The notes under the pieces: model-generated
What the model was told of the DNA's origin: nothing
Database searches by the model: none
What the model saw: the letters and a program-made list of their open reading frames with translations, nothing else
Position numbers and translations under genes: made by a program
Part shown: positions 53,396 to 63,390 of the stretch, in pieces
Position numbering within the stretch: the stretch's first letter is position 1
How the letters are laid out: every line of letters starts with the position of its first letter
Source of the DNA: Mycobacterium sp. shizuoka-1
GTDB taxonomy: Bacteria > Actinomycetota > Actinomycetes > Mycobacteriales > Mycobacteriaceae
DNA length: 64,000 nucleotides
Reading direction: 5' to 3'
Assembly: GCF_002723835.1 (NCBI RefSeq)
Contig: NZ_BEWG01000026.1
Coordinates: 1 to 64,000, forward strand

Positions 53396-56300
53396 GTGCC
53401 TGGAACCGTTCTGCTGCTCTCGACGTCGGACACCGACCTGATCACCGCCCGCGCCAGCGGGGCTGATTACCGGTGGGCCAACCCGGCGCGGCTGATCGAC
53501 GGTGAGCTGGCCGAGCTGCTCGAGGGCGCCGACGTGGTGGTGATCCGCCTGCTGGGTGGCTATCGGGCCTGGCAGGACGGTATCGACGCGGTGGTGGCCA
53601 GTGGCAGGCCGACGGTCGTGGTGAGCGGGGAGCAGGCGCCCGACGCCGACTTGATGGAACGGTCCACGGTGCCCGCGGGCATCGCCATGCAGACCCACAT
53701 CTATCTGGCCCAGGGCGGGACAGAAAACATGCGGAACCTACATTCGTTCCTCTCCGACACCCTGCTGATGACCGGATTCGGTTTCAGCCCGCCGTCGGCC
53801 ACTCCGGCCTGGGGTGTGCTGGAGCCGCGGTGCGAGGGGTGCGACGGCTGCGGGCTGGAAGCCGGGACCGATCCCCGTCCCACGATCGCGGTGCTGTTCT
53901 ACCGGGCCCAGCAGCTGGCCGGCAACACCGATTACATCCGTGCCATGTGTACCGCGATCAGGGCGGCCGGCGGTCGCCCGCTTCCGGTGTACTGCACCTC
54001 GTTGCGTACCCCTGAACCCGAACTGCTGGAGCTGCTGGCCACCGCCGACGCGATGGTGGTCACCGTGCTGGCCGCGGGCGGCGCCCGCCCGGCGACCGCG
54101 GGGGCCGGTCATGACGACGACAACTGGAACGTCAAACACCTTGCCGCCCTTGATGTCCCGATCTTACAGGGGTTGTGCCTGACCAGCTCTCGGGCCACTT
54201 GGTCGGACAACGACGACGGCCTGAGCCCGCTCGACGTGGCCACGCAGGTGGCCGTTCCGGAGTTCGACGGCCGGATCATCACGGTCCCGTTCTCGTTCAA
54301 AGAGATCGACTCCGACGGCCTGATCTCCTATGTGCCCGACCCCGAGCGGTGTGCCCGGGTGGCCGGGCTGGCCGTCAAGTACGCCACCTTGCGCAGTGTC
54401 GCGCCGGCCGACAAGCGGTTGGCCCTGGTGTTCTCGGCCTATCCGACCAAGCATTCCCGGATCGGCAACGCCGTCGGGCTGGACACCCCGGCCAGCGCGA
54501 TCGCGCTGCTGCAGGCATTGCGCGACGCCGGCTTCCAGATCGGCGATGATGACGCATCCGGCCTCGGCCGGATTATGGCCTCCGGCGATGGCGATGCACT
54601 CATGCACGCACTCATCGAACGCGGCGGTCAGGACCCGGATTGGCTGACCGAGGGCCAGTTGGCGGGCAACCCGATCCGGATCCCCGCCGGGCAATACCGT
54701 GAATGGTTCGCGACGCTGCCTGCCGAGCTCACCGAGGCCATGGTCGCGCACTGGGGTCCGCCGCCGGGCGAACTCTACGTCGACCGCAGCCGCGATCCCG
54801 ACGGCGAAATCGTGGTCGCCGCAATCCAATCCGGCAACATCGTGATCCTGGTTCAGCCGCCCCGCGGATTCGGGGAGAACCCGGTGGCGATCTATCACGA
54901 CCCCGACCTGCCACCCAGCCATCACTACCTGGCCACCTACCTGTGGGTGCGGCACGGTTTCGGTGCGCACGCGGCGGTGCACCTGGGCAAGCACGGCAAC
55001 CTGGAATGGCTGCCCGGCAAGACGGTCGGCATGTCGGCGGCCTGCGGGCCCGATGCCGCGCTGGGCGATCTGCCGCTGATCTACCCGTTCCTGGTCAACG
55101 ACCCGGGGGAGGGCACCCAGGCCAAGCGGCGCGCGCACGCCACCCTGGTCGACCATCTGATCCCGCCGATGGCGCGGGCGGAGAGCTACGGTGACATCGC
55201 CCGGCTCGAACAGTTGCTCGACGAACACGCCAACATCGCCGCCCTGGACCCGGGCAAGCTGCCTGCCATCCGCCAGCAGATCTGGACGCTGATGCGCGCG
55301 GCCAAGATGGACCACGATCTGGGCCTGGCCGAGCGCCCGGAGGACGACTCGTTCGACGACATGCTGCTGCACGTCGACGGCTGGCTCTGCGAGATCAAGG
55401 ACGTCCAGATCCGCGACGGCCTGCACATTCTCGGGGCTGCCCCGGCCGGCGAGGCCGAGCTGGACCTGGTGCTGGCGATTCTGCGGGCCCGGCAGCTCTT
55501 TGCCGGTGAGCAACACCTGCCCGGGCTGCGTCAGGCCCTCGGGCTGGCCGAGGACGGCAGCGCCGACCGGGCCGAGGTCGACGCCGCCGAGCAGCGAGCC
55601 CGGGCCCTGCTGGCCGGGCTGCAGGCCACCGGCTGGGACGCCGAGCGCGTTGCGGAGCTGACCGACGACGAGGGTGTCGCGGCGATCCTGCGGTTCGCCG
55701 CCACCGAGGTGGTGCCGCGGCTGGCGGGTACGGCCGCCGAGATCGAGCAGGTGCTGCGGGCATTGGAGGGTCGGTTCATCGCGGCCGGGCCATCCGGTTC
55801 GCCGCTGCGCGGCCTGATCAACGTGCTGCCCACCGGGCGCAACTTCTATTCGGTGGACCCCAAGGCCGTCCCGTCCCGGTTGGCCTGGGAAACCGGTGTG
55901 GCCATGGCGGATTCGCTGCTGGAGCGCTACCGCGCCGACCACGGGGACTGGCCGAGGTCGGTCGGGCTCTCGGTGTGGGGCACCTCGGCAATGCGCACCT
56001 CGGGCGATGACATCGCCGAAGTCCTTGCCCTGCTGGGCGTCCGACCGGTGTGGGACGACGCCTCCCGCCGCGTCGTCGACCTGGAGGCCATCACACTCGC
56101 CGAACTGGACCGGCCGCGCATCGACGTGACCGTGCGGATCTCGGGATTCTTCCGGGACGCCTTCCCGCATGTCGTGACGATGCTCGACGACGCGGTGCGG
56201 TTGGTCGCCGGGCTCGACGAACCGGCCGATCAGAACTACGTCCGCGCCCACGCCCAGGTCGACCTGGCCGAGCACGGCGACGAGAGACGGGCCACCACAC

Positions 56301-57016
56301 GCATCTTCGGTTCCAAACCCGGCACCTACGGGGCGGGCCTGCTGCAGCTGATCGACAGCCGAAACTGGCGCGACGACGCCGACCTCGCCGAGGTCTACAC
56401 CGCCTGGGGCGGGTTCGCCTACGGTCGCGAACTCGACGGCAGGCCGGCGGCCGAGGACATGTCGATGCAGTATCGCCGAATCGTGGTGGCCGCCAAGAAC
56501 ACCGACTCCCGCGAGCACGACATCGCCGACTCCGACGACTACTTCCAGTACCACGGCGGCATGGTCGCCACCGTTCGCGCGCTGACCGGGCAGGCGCCCG
56601 CGGCCTACATCGGCGACAACACCCGCCCCGACGCGGTGCGCACCCGCACCCTGTCGGAGGAGACCACCCGCGTGTTCCGGGCCCGGGTGGTCAACCCGCG
56701 CTGGATGGCCGCGATGCGCAGGCACGGCTACAAGGGCGCCTTCGAGATGGCCGCGACGGTGGACTATCTGTTCGGGTACGACGCCACCGCGGGCGTGATG
56801 GCGGACTGGATGTACGAGCAACTCACCGAGGCCTACGTGCTGGACCCGGAGAACCGCAAGTTCATGAACGAGTCGAATCCGTGGGCGCTGCATGGCATGT
56901 CGGAGCGACTGCTCGAGGCCGTCGGCCGCGGCATGTGGGAACAGCCCGACCCGGCCACCCTGGATGCCCTGCGCCAGGTGCTGCTGGAAACCGAAGGCGA
57001 CCTCGAAGCGCGCTAG
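53396..57016 (+). CDS. cobN: Cobaltochelatase subunit CobN
   Basis: 1206 residues. The large H subunit of the aerobic, ATP-dependent cobalt chelatase that inserts cobalt into hydrogenobyrinate diamide. N-terminus [27 protein letters not shown] aligns with the M. tuberculosis protein, which decides the GTG at 53396 over a GTG 24 bases upstream. Diagnostic blocks: [46 protein letters not shown] (metal-site His residues), and [18 protein letters not shown]. It needs AAA+ and VWA-type partners, which are not next to it under the usual cobS/cobT names. Confidence 0.96.
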   Translation: MPGTVLLLSTSDTDLITARASGADYRWANPARLIDGELAELLEGADVVVIRLLGGYRAWQDGIDAVVASGRPTVVVSGEQAPDADLMERSTVPAGIAMQTHIYLAQGGTENMRNLHSFLSDTLLMTGFGFSPPSATPAWGVLEPRCEGCDGCGLEAGTDPRPTIAVLFYRAQQLAGNTDYIRAMCTAIRAAGGRPLPVYCTSLRTPEPELLELLATADAMVVTVLAAGGARPATAGAGHDDDNWNVKHLAALDVPILQGLCLTSSRATWSDNDDGLSPLDVATQVAVPEFDGRIITVPFSFKEIDSDGLISYVPDPERCARVAGLAVKYATLRSVAPADKRLALVFSAYPTKHSRIGNAVGLDTPASAIALLQALRDAGFQIGDDDASGLGRIMASGDGDALMHALIERGGQDPDWLTEGQLAGNPIRIPAGQYREWFATLPAELTEAMVAHWGPPPGELYVDRSRDPDGEIVVAAIQSGNIVILVQPPRGFGENPVAIYHDPDLPPSHHYLATYLWVRHGFGAHAAVHLGKHGNLEWLPGKTVGMSAACGPDAALGDLPLIYPFLVNDPGEGTQAKRRAHATLVDHLIPPMARAESYGDIARLEQLLDEHANIAALDPGKLPAIRQQIWTLMRAAKMDHDLGLAERPEDDSFDDMLLHVDGWLCEIKDVQIRDGLHILGAAPAGEAELDLVLAILRARQLFAGEQHLPGLRQALGLAEDGSADRAEVDAAEQRARALLAGLQATGWDAERVAELTDDEGVAAILRFAATEVVPRLAGTAAEIEQVLRALEGRFIAAGPSGSPLRGLINVLPTGRNFYSVDPKAVPSRLAWETGVAMADSLLERYRADHGDWPRSVGLSVWGTSAMRTSGDDIAEVLALLGVRPVWDDASRRVVDLEAITLAELDRPRIDVTVRISGFFRDAFPHVVTMLDDAVRLVAGLDEPADQNYVRAHAQVDLAEHGDERRATTRIFGSKPGTYGAGLLQLIDSRNWRDDADLAEVYTAWGGFAYGRELDGRPAAEDMSMQYRRIVVAAKNTDSREHDIADSDDYFQYHGGMVATVRALTGQAPAAYIGDNTRPDAVRTRTLSEETTRVFRARVVNPRWMAAMRRHGYKGAFEMAATVDYLFGYDATAGVMADWMYEQLTEAYVLDPENRKFMNESNPWALHGMSERLLEAVGRGMWEQPDPATLDALRQVLLETEGDLEAR

Positions 57017-57074
57017 CGGGCCGCTAGATCCGGAGGGCAGGAGCGAAGCGACCCGGGGATATATGTTGGGTTCC

Positions 57075-57455
57075 ATGGCACTCACATTCGCCGACGTCGT
57101 CCAGGCGAAGTACATCTCGCTGACCACCTTCACCAAGGACGGCCGACCCAAGCCGACGCCGATCTGGGTGGTGCCCGACGGGGACGTCGCACTGGTGATC
57201 ACCGAGAAGAACGCCTGGAAGGTCAAGCGGATCCGCAACACCCCGCGGGTGACCGTGGCCATCTGTGACATGCGCGGCAACGTCAAGAGCGAACCCGTCG
57301 AGGCGGTCGCCAGCGTCCTCGACGAATCGCAGACCGAACGGGTGTACCGGGCCATCGGCAAGCGGTACGGGATCGTCGGGCAGGTCTTCAACTTCTTTTC
57401 CAAGCTGCGCGGCGGCGCCAAGCGCACGATCGGGCTGGAACTGCGGGCCGCCTGA
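57075..57455 (+). CDS. PPOX-class F420-dependent oxidoreductase (Rv2061c-like)
   Basis: 126 residues, split beta-barrel. ALTFADVVQAKYISLTTFTKDGRPKPTPIW is the signature N-terminus and ITEKNAWKVKRIRNTPRVTVAICD the cofactor-binding strand; F420 is the likely cofactor. A tandem copy follows three bases later, with the TTFTKDGRPKPT and KVKRIRNTPRVT blocks shared. The start could be 12 bases upstream (ATG at 57063). Same place as in M. tuberculosis, next to cobN. Confidence 0.86.
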   Translation: MALTFADVVQAKYISLTTFTKDGRPKPTPIWVVPDGDVALVITEKNAWKVKRIRNTPRVTVAICDMRGNVKSEPVEAVASVLDESQTERVYRAIGKRYGIVGQVFNFFSKLRGGAKRTIGLELRAA

Positions 57456-57458
57456 CCG

Positions 57459-57842
57459 ATGCCGCCGGGTTTCCGCGACGTCGCAACCGCGAAGTATCTC
57501 CTGCTCACCACGTTCACCAAGGACGGCCGGCCCAAGCCGACGGCGATCTGGGGCGTGCCCGACGGCGACCGGGTCCTGGTCATCACCGACCGGGTGTCCT
57601 GGAAGGTCAAGCGCATTCGCAACACCCCGCGGGTCACCATCGCCGAATCGCATTCCCTGGGTAAGCCCAAGGGGCCGGCGGTCGAGGCGACGGCCCGGGT
57701 GCTGCCCGACTCGCAGACCCGCGACGTCTACGGCAAGGTGCTGCGCCGCTACTGGCACCACGCGTGGTGGTTCTACCTGCATACCCTGGTCCGCGGCGGG
57801 ATCGACAAGACCCACGTCGCCCTCGAGATCACCCCGCCGTGA
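57459..57842 (+). CDS. PPOX-class F420-dependent oxidoreductase, tandem copy
   Basis: 127 residues. Clear duplicate of the preceding gene: AKYLLLTTFTKDGRPKPTAIWGVPDGDRVLVITDRVSWKVKRIRNTPRVTI. The middle has diverged (LGKPKGPAVEATARVL), and the tail has an aromatic run YWHHAWWFYLHTLV. Cofactor F420 is likely; the substrate is unknown. Probably co-transcribed with the first copy. Confidence 0.84.
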   Translation: MPPGFRDVATAKYLLLTTFTKDGRPKPTAIWGVPDGDRVLVITDRVSWKVKRIRNTPRVTIAESHSLGKPKGPAVEATARVLPDSQTRDVYGKVLRRYWHHAWWFYLHTLVRGGIDKTHVALEITPP

Positions 57843-57903
57843 AACTCACAGTCTGTTATCAGGCTCGGCGGAACCGGCGGCCGCGCCGACTCGTTGCCTG
57901 TGC

Positions 57904-58401
57904 ATGGTGATGCGGACGTTTCTGGTCTACGCCCTGGTCGAGCTCGCGGTATTGGCCGCCCTGACCTGGTCCCTCGGCATCGGGTGGACGTTGCTCATCC
58001 TGCTGGCCACCTCGGTGGTCGGGGTGGCGCTGGCCGGTTCTCAGGTCAAGCGCCCGATCCTGCGGCTGCAACGCACAAGAACCGACCCGCAGGGCGCCGT
58101 GGCCGACGGCATGCTCGTCGCGCTCGGCACCGTCCTGGTCTTCATCCCCGGCCTGGTCAGCACCGCGCTCGGCGCGCTGATGCTGCTGCCGCCGACCCGT
58201 AGCGTGGTGCGTCCGGTGGCCGGGATGCTGCTCACCCGCGGCATCGCCCGCCGGGTCAGCGTCGTCAACCTGACCGCGCCGGGCTACCCCGGCCGCGGCG
58301 ACTACATCGACGGCGAGGTCGTCGAGGAGCAGGGCCACGGCGGTGTGCCCGGGGCCGAGATCGTGCGGGTCCACGACGTCACCGCCGTGCGGCGCTTCTG
58401 A
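57904..58401 (+). CDS. fxsA: FxsA family membrane protein
   Basis: 165 residues with three or four transmembrane helices. The FxsA pattern is clear: ALVELAVLAALTWSLGIGWTLLILLATSVVGVALAG, then DGMLVALGTVLVFIPGLVSTALGALMLLPPTRSVVRPV. In E. coli FxsA overproduction relieves phage exclusion; its normal role is unknown. The C-terminal cytosolic tail is acidic. The start may be at either of two ATGs six bases apart. Order fxsA-amidohydrolase-lnt/ppm1 matches M. tuberculosis. Confidence 0.88.
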   Translation: MVMRTFLVYALVELAVLAALTWSLGIGWTLLILLATSVVGVALAGSQVKRPILRLQRTRTDPQGAVADGMLVALGTVLVFIPGLVSTALGALMLLPPTRSVVRPVAGMLLTRGIARRVSVVNLTAPGYPGRGDYIDGEVVEEQGHGGVPGAEIVRVHDVTAVRRF

Positions 58402-58444
58402 GCATTTTCGTCGACTCCGCACCCGCGGGGCAGACTGATCCACC

Positions 58445-60040
58445 GTGACCACACTGCTGCTGGGCGGGCGCATCCATAGCCCGTCGCATCCGGAGGCCAC
58501 CGCGATGGCGGTGCGTGACGGCGTCGTCGCCTGGCTCGGCAGTGACGAACTGGGCCGAGCGCAATTCGCCGACGCGCAGGTCGTCGACCTGCGGGGCGCC
58601 TTCGTGGCCCCGGCGTTCGTCGACAGCCACATGCACCTCACCGCCACCGGCCTGCTGCGGACCGGGCTGGATCTCACCCGTGCCACCTCCAAGCAGCACT
58701 GCCTCGCGCTGGTCGCCGACCACGCCGCCGCCCATCCGGGCCGGGCGATCTGGGCGCACGGCTGGGACGACACCGGCTGGGCGCGAGACGAGGCGCCCAG
58801 CACGGCAGAACTCGACGCCGCCGCCGGCCCGGTGCCTGCCTACCTCGCGCGCGTCGACGTCCACTCGGCCGTCGCCTCGACCGCCCTGCGCGACCTGGTC
58901 CCCGGGTTGCCCGCGGTGCCCGGCTATCACCCGGAGCGACCGCTGTCGGCCGACGCCCACCACCTGGTGCGCACCGAGGCCCGTCGACTGCTCACCGCCG
59001 GGCAGCGTGCCGAGGCGCGGTTGGCCGCCCTCGACGCGGTCGCCGCCGCCGGAATCGTGGCCGTCCACGAGTGCGCCGGACCCGACATCGGCGGCATCGA
59101 GGACTGGCAGGAGCTGCGCGCCACCGAGCACGGCGTCGAGGTGGTCGGGTACTGGGGCGAGGCGGTGTCCACCGTCGCCCAGGCCAAAGCGCTCCTCGAG
59201 GCGACCGGCGCACGCGGGCTGGCCGGTGACCTGTTCGTCGACGGCGCGCTCGGATCGCACACCGCCTGGCTGTGCGAACCCTATGCCGACGCCCCGGACT
59301 GCACCGGCAACCACTACTTGGATCCCGACACCATCGCCGAGCACCTGATCGCGTGCACCGAAGCCGGCGTCACCGCCGGGTTCCACGTCATCGGCGACGC
59401 CGCAGTGGGTGCGGTGGTCGACGCCGTGGACCGTCTGGTCGAGCGGTTCGGGGCGCCCGCGGTCGCCCGCTGCGGGCACCGGCTCGAGCACCTGGAAATG
59501 GTCACCGCCGAGCAGGCGGCCACGCTGGGCCGGGGTGGGATCACCGCCAGCATGCAGCCCAATTTCGACGCGCTGTGGGGTGGCAGCAGTGGCATGTATG
59601 CCCGCCGGCTCGGTTCCGGCAGAGCCGGGCTGCTCAACCCGTTCGCGCTGTTAGCATCGGCAGGCGTGCCCATGGCCTTCGGCTCAGATGCCCCGGTAAC
59701 CAGCATCGATCCGTGGGCGAGCGTGCGCGCGGCCAGCCACCATCGGACCCCGGGCAGCGCGGTCTCGGTGCGCGCGGCGTTTTCCGCCGCGACCCGCGGC
59801 GCCTGGCGCGCCGGCGGCGAACGGGACGGCATCACCGGCACGCTGGTGCCCGGTGCCCCGGCGTCGTACGCGGTGTGGGACGACGCCGGCGACCTCGACG
59901 TCGTCGCCCCGGCCGACACCGTGCAACGCTGGTCCACCGACCCGCGCTCGCGGGTGCCCGTCTTGCCGCGGCTCGCTCCCGGCGACCCGCTGCCGCGCTG
60001 TCGCCAGACCGTGCATCGAGGCGTCGTGCTCCATGGCTAG
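58445..60040 (+). CDS. Amidohydrolase family protein (YtcJ-like)
   Basis: 531 residues, TIM-barrel metal hydrolase of the amidohydrolase-3 group. Metal ligands [12 protein letters not shown] near 60, [15 protein letters not shown] (~318), HRLEHLEMV (~347), and [19 protein letters not shown] (catalytic Asp). The exact substrate is unknown; YtcJ relatives act on amides or N-acyl compounds. GTG start at 58445. Its end overlaps lnt by eight bases, so it shares an operon with lnt and ppm1. Confidence 0.86.
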   Translation: MTTLLLGGRIHSPSHPEATAMAVRDGVVAWLGSDELGRAQFADAQVVDLRGAFVAPAFVDSHMHLTATGLLRTGLDLTRATSKQHCLALVADHAAAHPGRAIWAHGWDDTGWARDEAPSTAELDAAAGPVPAYLARVDVHSAVASTALRDLVPGLPAVPGYHPERPLSADAHHLVRTEARRLLTAGQRAEARLAALDAVAAAGIVAVHECAGPDIGGIEDWQELRATEHGVEVVGYWGEAVSTVAQAKALLEATGARGLAGDLFVDGALGSHTAWLCEPYADAPDCTGNHYLDPDTIAEHLIACTEAGVTAGFHVIGDAAVGAVVDAVDRLVERFGAPAVARCGHRLEHLEMVTAEQAATLGRGGITASMQPNFDALWGGSSGMYARRLGSGRAGLLNPFALLASAGVPMAFGSDAPVTSIDPWASVRAASHHRTPGSAVSVRAAFSAATRGAWRAGGERDGITGTLVPGAPASYAVWDDAGDLDVVAPADTVQRWSTDPRSRVPVLPRLAPGDPLPRCRQTVHRGVVLHG

Positions 60041-61769
60041 CCGGCTGTGGACGTGGGTGCGTGCGGCGCTCCCGCCGCGGCTGATGCGGCTGCTGGTCGC
60101 GGTGACCGCGGGGCTGCTGCTGTGCATCAGCTTCCCGCCGATCGGCTGGTGGTGGTCGGCGGTGCTGAGTTTCGCGATGTTGAGCTGGGTGCTGGTGCAT
60201 CCCAAGACCACACCGGCCGGTGGGCTGGGCTACGGCTTCCTGTTCGGGCTGGCGTTCTACGTCCCGCTGATTCCGTGGATCAGCGGGCTCGTCGGACCCG
60301 TGCCGTGGTTGGCGCTGTCCGCCATGGAGGCCGGGTTCCCGGCGATCTTCGGCTGGCTGGCCGTCGCGGTCCGCAGGCTGCCCGGCTGGCCGCTGTGGTT
60401 CGCCCTGGTGTGGACGTTGCAGGAATGGCTCAAATCGACCGTTCCGTTCGGCGGATTCCCCTGGGGAGTCGTCGGTTTCGGCCAGACCAACGGCCCGTTC
60501 CTGTCGCTGGTTCAGCTCGGCGGGGTGCCGCTGTTGTCGTTTGGAATCGCCCTGCTCGGCACGTCGCTGGCCGCGCTCACACTCGAGATCGTGCGCTGGT
60601 GGCAGCGCAGCACCCCGGCCGCGACCGCCGGGCCCGTATCGGTGCCCGGTGTGCTGCTGCCCGGGCTGTGCATCACCGCGGTCCTGCTCACCACCGCGGT
60701 CGCCGCCCCGCAGGTGCGGCGCGCCGCCGGCGGTGCGGGCAACGAACCGACCGTCACGATCGCGGCGATCCAGGGCAACGTGCCGCGCCTGGGGCTGGAC
60801 TTCAACAGTCAACGCCGCGCGGTCCTGGACAACCACGTCCGCCAGACCGTGCAACTGGCCGACGAGGTGCGCGCGGGTCGGGCACCGCAGCCGCAGTTCG
60901 TGATCTGGCCGGAGAACTCGTCGGACATCGATCCGCTCACCAACACCGACGCCGCCCAGCAGATCAGCGTGGCCGCGCAGGCGATCGGCGCGCCGATCCT
61001 GGTCGGCGCTGTCATCGCCCGCCCGGACTGGACACCGGACAATCCGACCGCGACCAACACCGTCGTGGTCTGGGATCCGGTCACCGGGCCGGGGGAGCGC
61101 CACGACAAGCAGATCATCCAGCCGTTCGGCGAATACCTGCCGTGGCGGGGCTTCTTCCGGCACCTGTCGTCCTTCGCCGACCGGGCCGGGTACTTCGTGC
61201 CGGGCAGCGGATCCGGGGTGGTACACGCCGCCGGCGTGCCGGTGGGAGTGGCAACCTGCTGGGAGGTCATCTTCGACCGGGCGCTTCGCGAGTCGGTCCG
61301 CAACGGCGCGCAGGTGCTGACCGTTCCGTCCAACAACGCCACCTTCGACCAGAACATGAGCGAACAGCAGCTGGCCTTCGCCCGGGCCCGCGCCGTCGAA
61401 CACGACCGCTACGTGGTGGTGGCCGGCACCACCGGCATCAGCGCCGTGATCGCCCCGGACGGCCACGAGCTGACCCGAACCCAGTTCTTCACCCCGGCCT
61501 CCATCGACCTCGCGGTGCGGCTCAAGACCAGCGAGACGCCGGCCACCCGGTGGGGGCCGCTCGTCCAATGGGTGCTGGTCGGAGCCGCCCTTGCCGTCGT
61601 GCTGGCGGCCATGCTGCACAATGGTTGGTTCATGCGTCCGTTGCGCCGTGGCCGGCCCAAGGGCGACGCGAACAGCAGGTCCGGGGACGAAGACGACGGC
61701 GAGAACCCGCCGGAACAGGGCGAATCATCATCAGCCCTCGCCGGGCAGCACGACAAAGGAGAGTCATGA
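60033..61769 (+). CDS. lnt: Apolipoprotein N-acyltransferase Lnt
   Basis: 578 residues. N-terminal ~230 residues contain about seven transmembrane helices; the outer nitrilase domain has the catalytic triad E294 (IWPENSSD), K359 ([16 protein letters not shown]) and C409 ([14 protein letters not shown]). It adds the third acyl chain to the N-terminal Cys of lipoproteins. In M. tuberculosis this is fused to the mannosyltransferase as one long Ppm1; here the chain stops after a charged tail ([16 protein letters not shown]), and ppm1 begins in its stop codon (ATGA). Confidence 0.93.
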   Translation: MASRLWTWVRAALPPRLMRLLVAVTAGLLLCISFPPIGWWWSAVLSFAMLSWVLVHPKTTPAGGLGYGFLFGLAFYVPLIPWISGLVGPVPWLALSAMEAGFPAIFGWLAVAVRRLPGWPLWFALVWTLQEWLKSTVPFGGFPWGVVGFGQTNGPFLSLVQLGGVPLLSFGIALLGTSLAALTLEIVRWWQRSTPAATAGPVSVPGVLLPGLCITAVLLTTAVAAPQVRRAAGGAGNEPTVTIAAIQGNVPRLGLDFNSQRRAVLDNHVRQTVQLADEVRAGRAPQPQFVIWPENSSDIDPLTNTDAAQQISVAAQAIGAPILVGAVIARPDWTPDNPTATNTVVVWDPVTGPGERHDKQIIQPFGEYLPWRGFFRHLSSFADRAGYFVPGSGSGVVHAAGVPVGVATCWEVIFDRALRESVRNGAQVLTVPSNNATFDQNMSEQQLAFARARAVEHDRYVVVAGTTGISAVIAPDGHELTRTQFFTPASIDLAVRLKTSETPATRWGPLVQWVLVGAALAVVLAAMLHNGWFMRPLRRGRPKGDANSRSGDEDDGENPPEQGESSSALAGQHDKGES

Positions 61770-62539
61770 CCGACCGGGGCAAGACGGACGCTGAGCGTCC
61801 CAGCCAGCGCACCCTGGTGATCATCCCCACATTCAACGAGCTGGAGAACCTGCCGTTGATCGTGGGCCGCGTGCACAAAGCCCGCCCCGACGTCCACGTG
61901 CTGATCGTCGACGACGGCAGCCCCGACGGCACCGGCCAACTCGCCGACGAGCTGTCGCTGGCCGATCCCGACCGCATCCACGTCCTGCACCGCACCGCCA
62001 AGGACGGTCTCGGTGCGGCCTATCTCGAAGGGTTCGCCTGGGGTCTGGGGCGGCAATACAACGTGCTGGTGGAAATGGACGCCGACGGCAGCCATGCCCC
62101 CGAGCAGCTCTACCGACTGCTCGACGCCATCGACAACGGCGCCGACCTGGCGATCGGCTCGCGCTACGTCGAGGGCGGCACCGTGCGCAACTGGCCGGCG
62201 CGGCGGCTGGTGTTGTCCAAGACCGCCAACACCTACTCCCGGATCCTGCTCGGCGTCGGCATCCATGACATCACCGCCGGCTACCGCGCTTACCGGCGTG
62301 AGGTGCTGGAGAAGATCGACCTGTCGGCGGTCGACTCCAAGGGCTATTGCTTCCAGATCGACCTGACCTGGCGCACCATCAACAGTGGGTTCAGCGTGGT
62401 GGAGGTGCCGATCACGTTCAGCGAGCGCGAACTCGGCGTCTCCAAGATGAGCGGATCGAACATTCGCGAAGCCCTGGTGAAGGTCGCCCAATGGGGCATC
62501 GGCGGGCGGCTGGATCGCGCCCGCGGCGTGGTCCGGTAG
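61766..62539 (+). CDS. ppm1: Polyprenol monophosphomannose synthase Ppm1
   Basis: 257 residues, GT2 family glycosyltransferase. Transfers mannose from GDP-mannose to polyprenol phosphate, the donor for lipoarabinomannan and protein mannosylation. [26 protein letters not shown], and DxD-type [31 protein letters not shown] is the family C-terminal signature. Separate from Lnt, with which it is translationally coupled; the Lnt membrane part probably tethers it, as shown for other mycobacteria. Confidence 0.95.
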   Translation: MTDRGKTDAERPSQRTLVIIPTFNELENLPLIVGRVHKARPDVHVLIVDDGSPDGTGQLADELSLADPDRIHVLHRTAKDGLGAAYLEGFAWGLGRQYNVLVEMDADGSHAPEQLYRLLDAIDNGADLAIGSRYVEGGTVRNWPARRLVLSKTANTYSRILLGVGIHDITAGYRAYRREVLEKIDLSAVDSKGYCFQIDLTWRTINSGFSVVEVPITFSERELGVSKMSGSNIREALVKVAQWGIGGRLDRARGVVR

Positions 62540-62551
62540 CGACTGCTCGGA

Positions 62552-62890
62552 TCAGCTTCCGCGGCGCTTGGACTTGATCAGGTCCAGCCGCTCCTTGAGC
62601 AGCTCTTCGAGTTCCTCGATCGACCGGCGCTCCAGCAGCATGTCCCAGTGGGTGCGCGGCGGCTTGACCTTCTTCGGCTCGGGCAGGTCCCCGTCGATCA
62701 GGGTGCCGTCCATGCCGTTCTTGCAGGGCCAGGTGCCGGGGATCTCGGCGTCGTCGGCGAACGGAACCTCGAACTCCTCGCCGTTCTCCGTGCGGTAGCG
62801 CGCGATCTGACGGGGCGCCAGGTCGTGGTTGCGGTCGGTCTCGTAGCTCACGGCTCCGAGCCGGCTGCCTCTCAGGACGCGATCAGCCAT
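62552..62890 (-). CDS. rbpA: RNA polymerase-binding protein RbpA
   Basis: 112 residues, almost identical to M. tuberculosis Rv2050. It binds RNA polymerase and sigma A/B and stabilises the open promoter complex. In order: N-terminal tail ADRVLRGSRLGAVSYETDRN, core RIARYRTENGEEFEVPFADDAEIPGTWPCKNGMDGTLI (only one Cys visible here), basic linker PKKVKPPR, and sigma-interacting domain HWDMLLERRSIEELEELLKERL. ATG 62890 follows GAGGAGAG. A GGAAC-N18-GTT motif upstream suggests an ECF-sigma promoter. Confidence 0.97.
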   Translation of the reverse strand: MADRVLRGSRLGAVSYETDRNHDLAPRQIARYRTENGEEFEVPFADDAEIPGTWPCKNGMDGTLIDGDLPEPKKVKPPRTHWDMLLERRSIEELEELLKERLDLIKSKRRGS

Positions 62891-62931
62891 CGTCAACTCT
62901 CCTCAAATGCTCTGTGAAATCGCAGATAGTG

Positions 62932-62957
62932 AACGCAAGACCTCACGCTGCGGTTCC
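62932..62957 (-). promoter_or_regulatory. ECF-sigma-type promoter upstream of rbpA
   Basis: Minus strand: GGAAC (62957-62953), 18-base spacer, GTT (62934-62932). This matches the SigE/SigH-type consensus (GGAAC/T, 18-19 bases, GTT). The transcript would start about 35 bases before the ATG. Streptomyces rbpA is under the SigH-like factor SigR (established), so stress control here is plausible. Confidence 0.6.
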
Positions 62958-63001
62958 CGACTCGACCCCCCATGATACCGGGATCACCGCCCGCACCCCG
63001 C

Positions 63002-63007
63002 TACAGT
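63002..63007 (+). promoter_or_regulatory. Candidate -10 for the small Cys-motif gene
   Basis: TACAGT fits TANNNT and ends eight bases before the GTG start at 63016; a nearly leaderless mRNA is possible. Confidence 0.35.
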
Positions 63008-63015
63008 CACAAGGC

Positions 63016-63345
63016 GTGACGCGTCGTACCCGCTCTGCGCCGTGCCGGTGGTGCGGTCGCGAGGTCGCCGATGCCGGGATGGGACGGCGCAGGCAGTACT
63101 GCCGCCAGTCGTGCCGGCAGCGCGCCTACGAACAGCGCGCCCTGGTCAAGGGCAGCGCGATCCCGGAGGACGCCGTGGTGCTGTCCGCCGACGAGGCCGC
63201 CGAGCTGTCCGACCGGGTGTACCAGGTGCGCTGCGCGGCCGAGGACGTTGCGACCGCGGTCGACGAGGGCGCGGCCGCCGCCGAGCTCCGCGAACTGTGC
63301 GACGCCCTGGTGCAGGCGGCCAAGGCCGCCGACGGCTGGCGCTGA
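63016..63345 (+). CDS. Small protein with CxxC/CxxxC motif
   Basis: 109 residues. Basic N-terminus with CRWCGREVADAGMGRRRQYCRQSCRQRAYEQR, four Cys in the pattern of a zinc ribbon or knuckle, followed by an acidic helical half (VVLSADEAAELSDRVYQVRCAAEDVATAV). Likely binds zinc and perhaps nucleic acid. A similar small gene lies beside rbpA in M. tuberculosis (Rv2049c, from memory). Start GTG 63016 rather than an upstream in-frame ATG, because conservation begins here. Confidence 0.7.
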   Translation: MTRRTRSAPCRWCGREVADAGMGRRRQYCRQSCRQRAYEQRALVKGSAIPEDAVVLSADEAAELSDRVYQVRCAAEDVATAVDEGAAAAELRELCDALVQAAKAADGWR

Positions 63346-63390
63346 CTGACACCGCTCGTCTCACAGCGTTTTCCCAGCTACGATTCGTTC

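Noticed and set aside
54164..57670. Open frame of over 1100 codons antisense to cobN
   Set aside because: It is a by-product of high third-position GC in cobN; its translation lacks any domain and is rich in Arg, Gly and Val, while cobN is clearly conserved.
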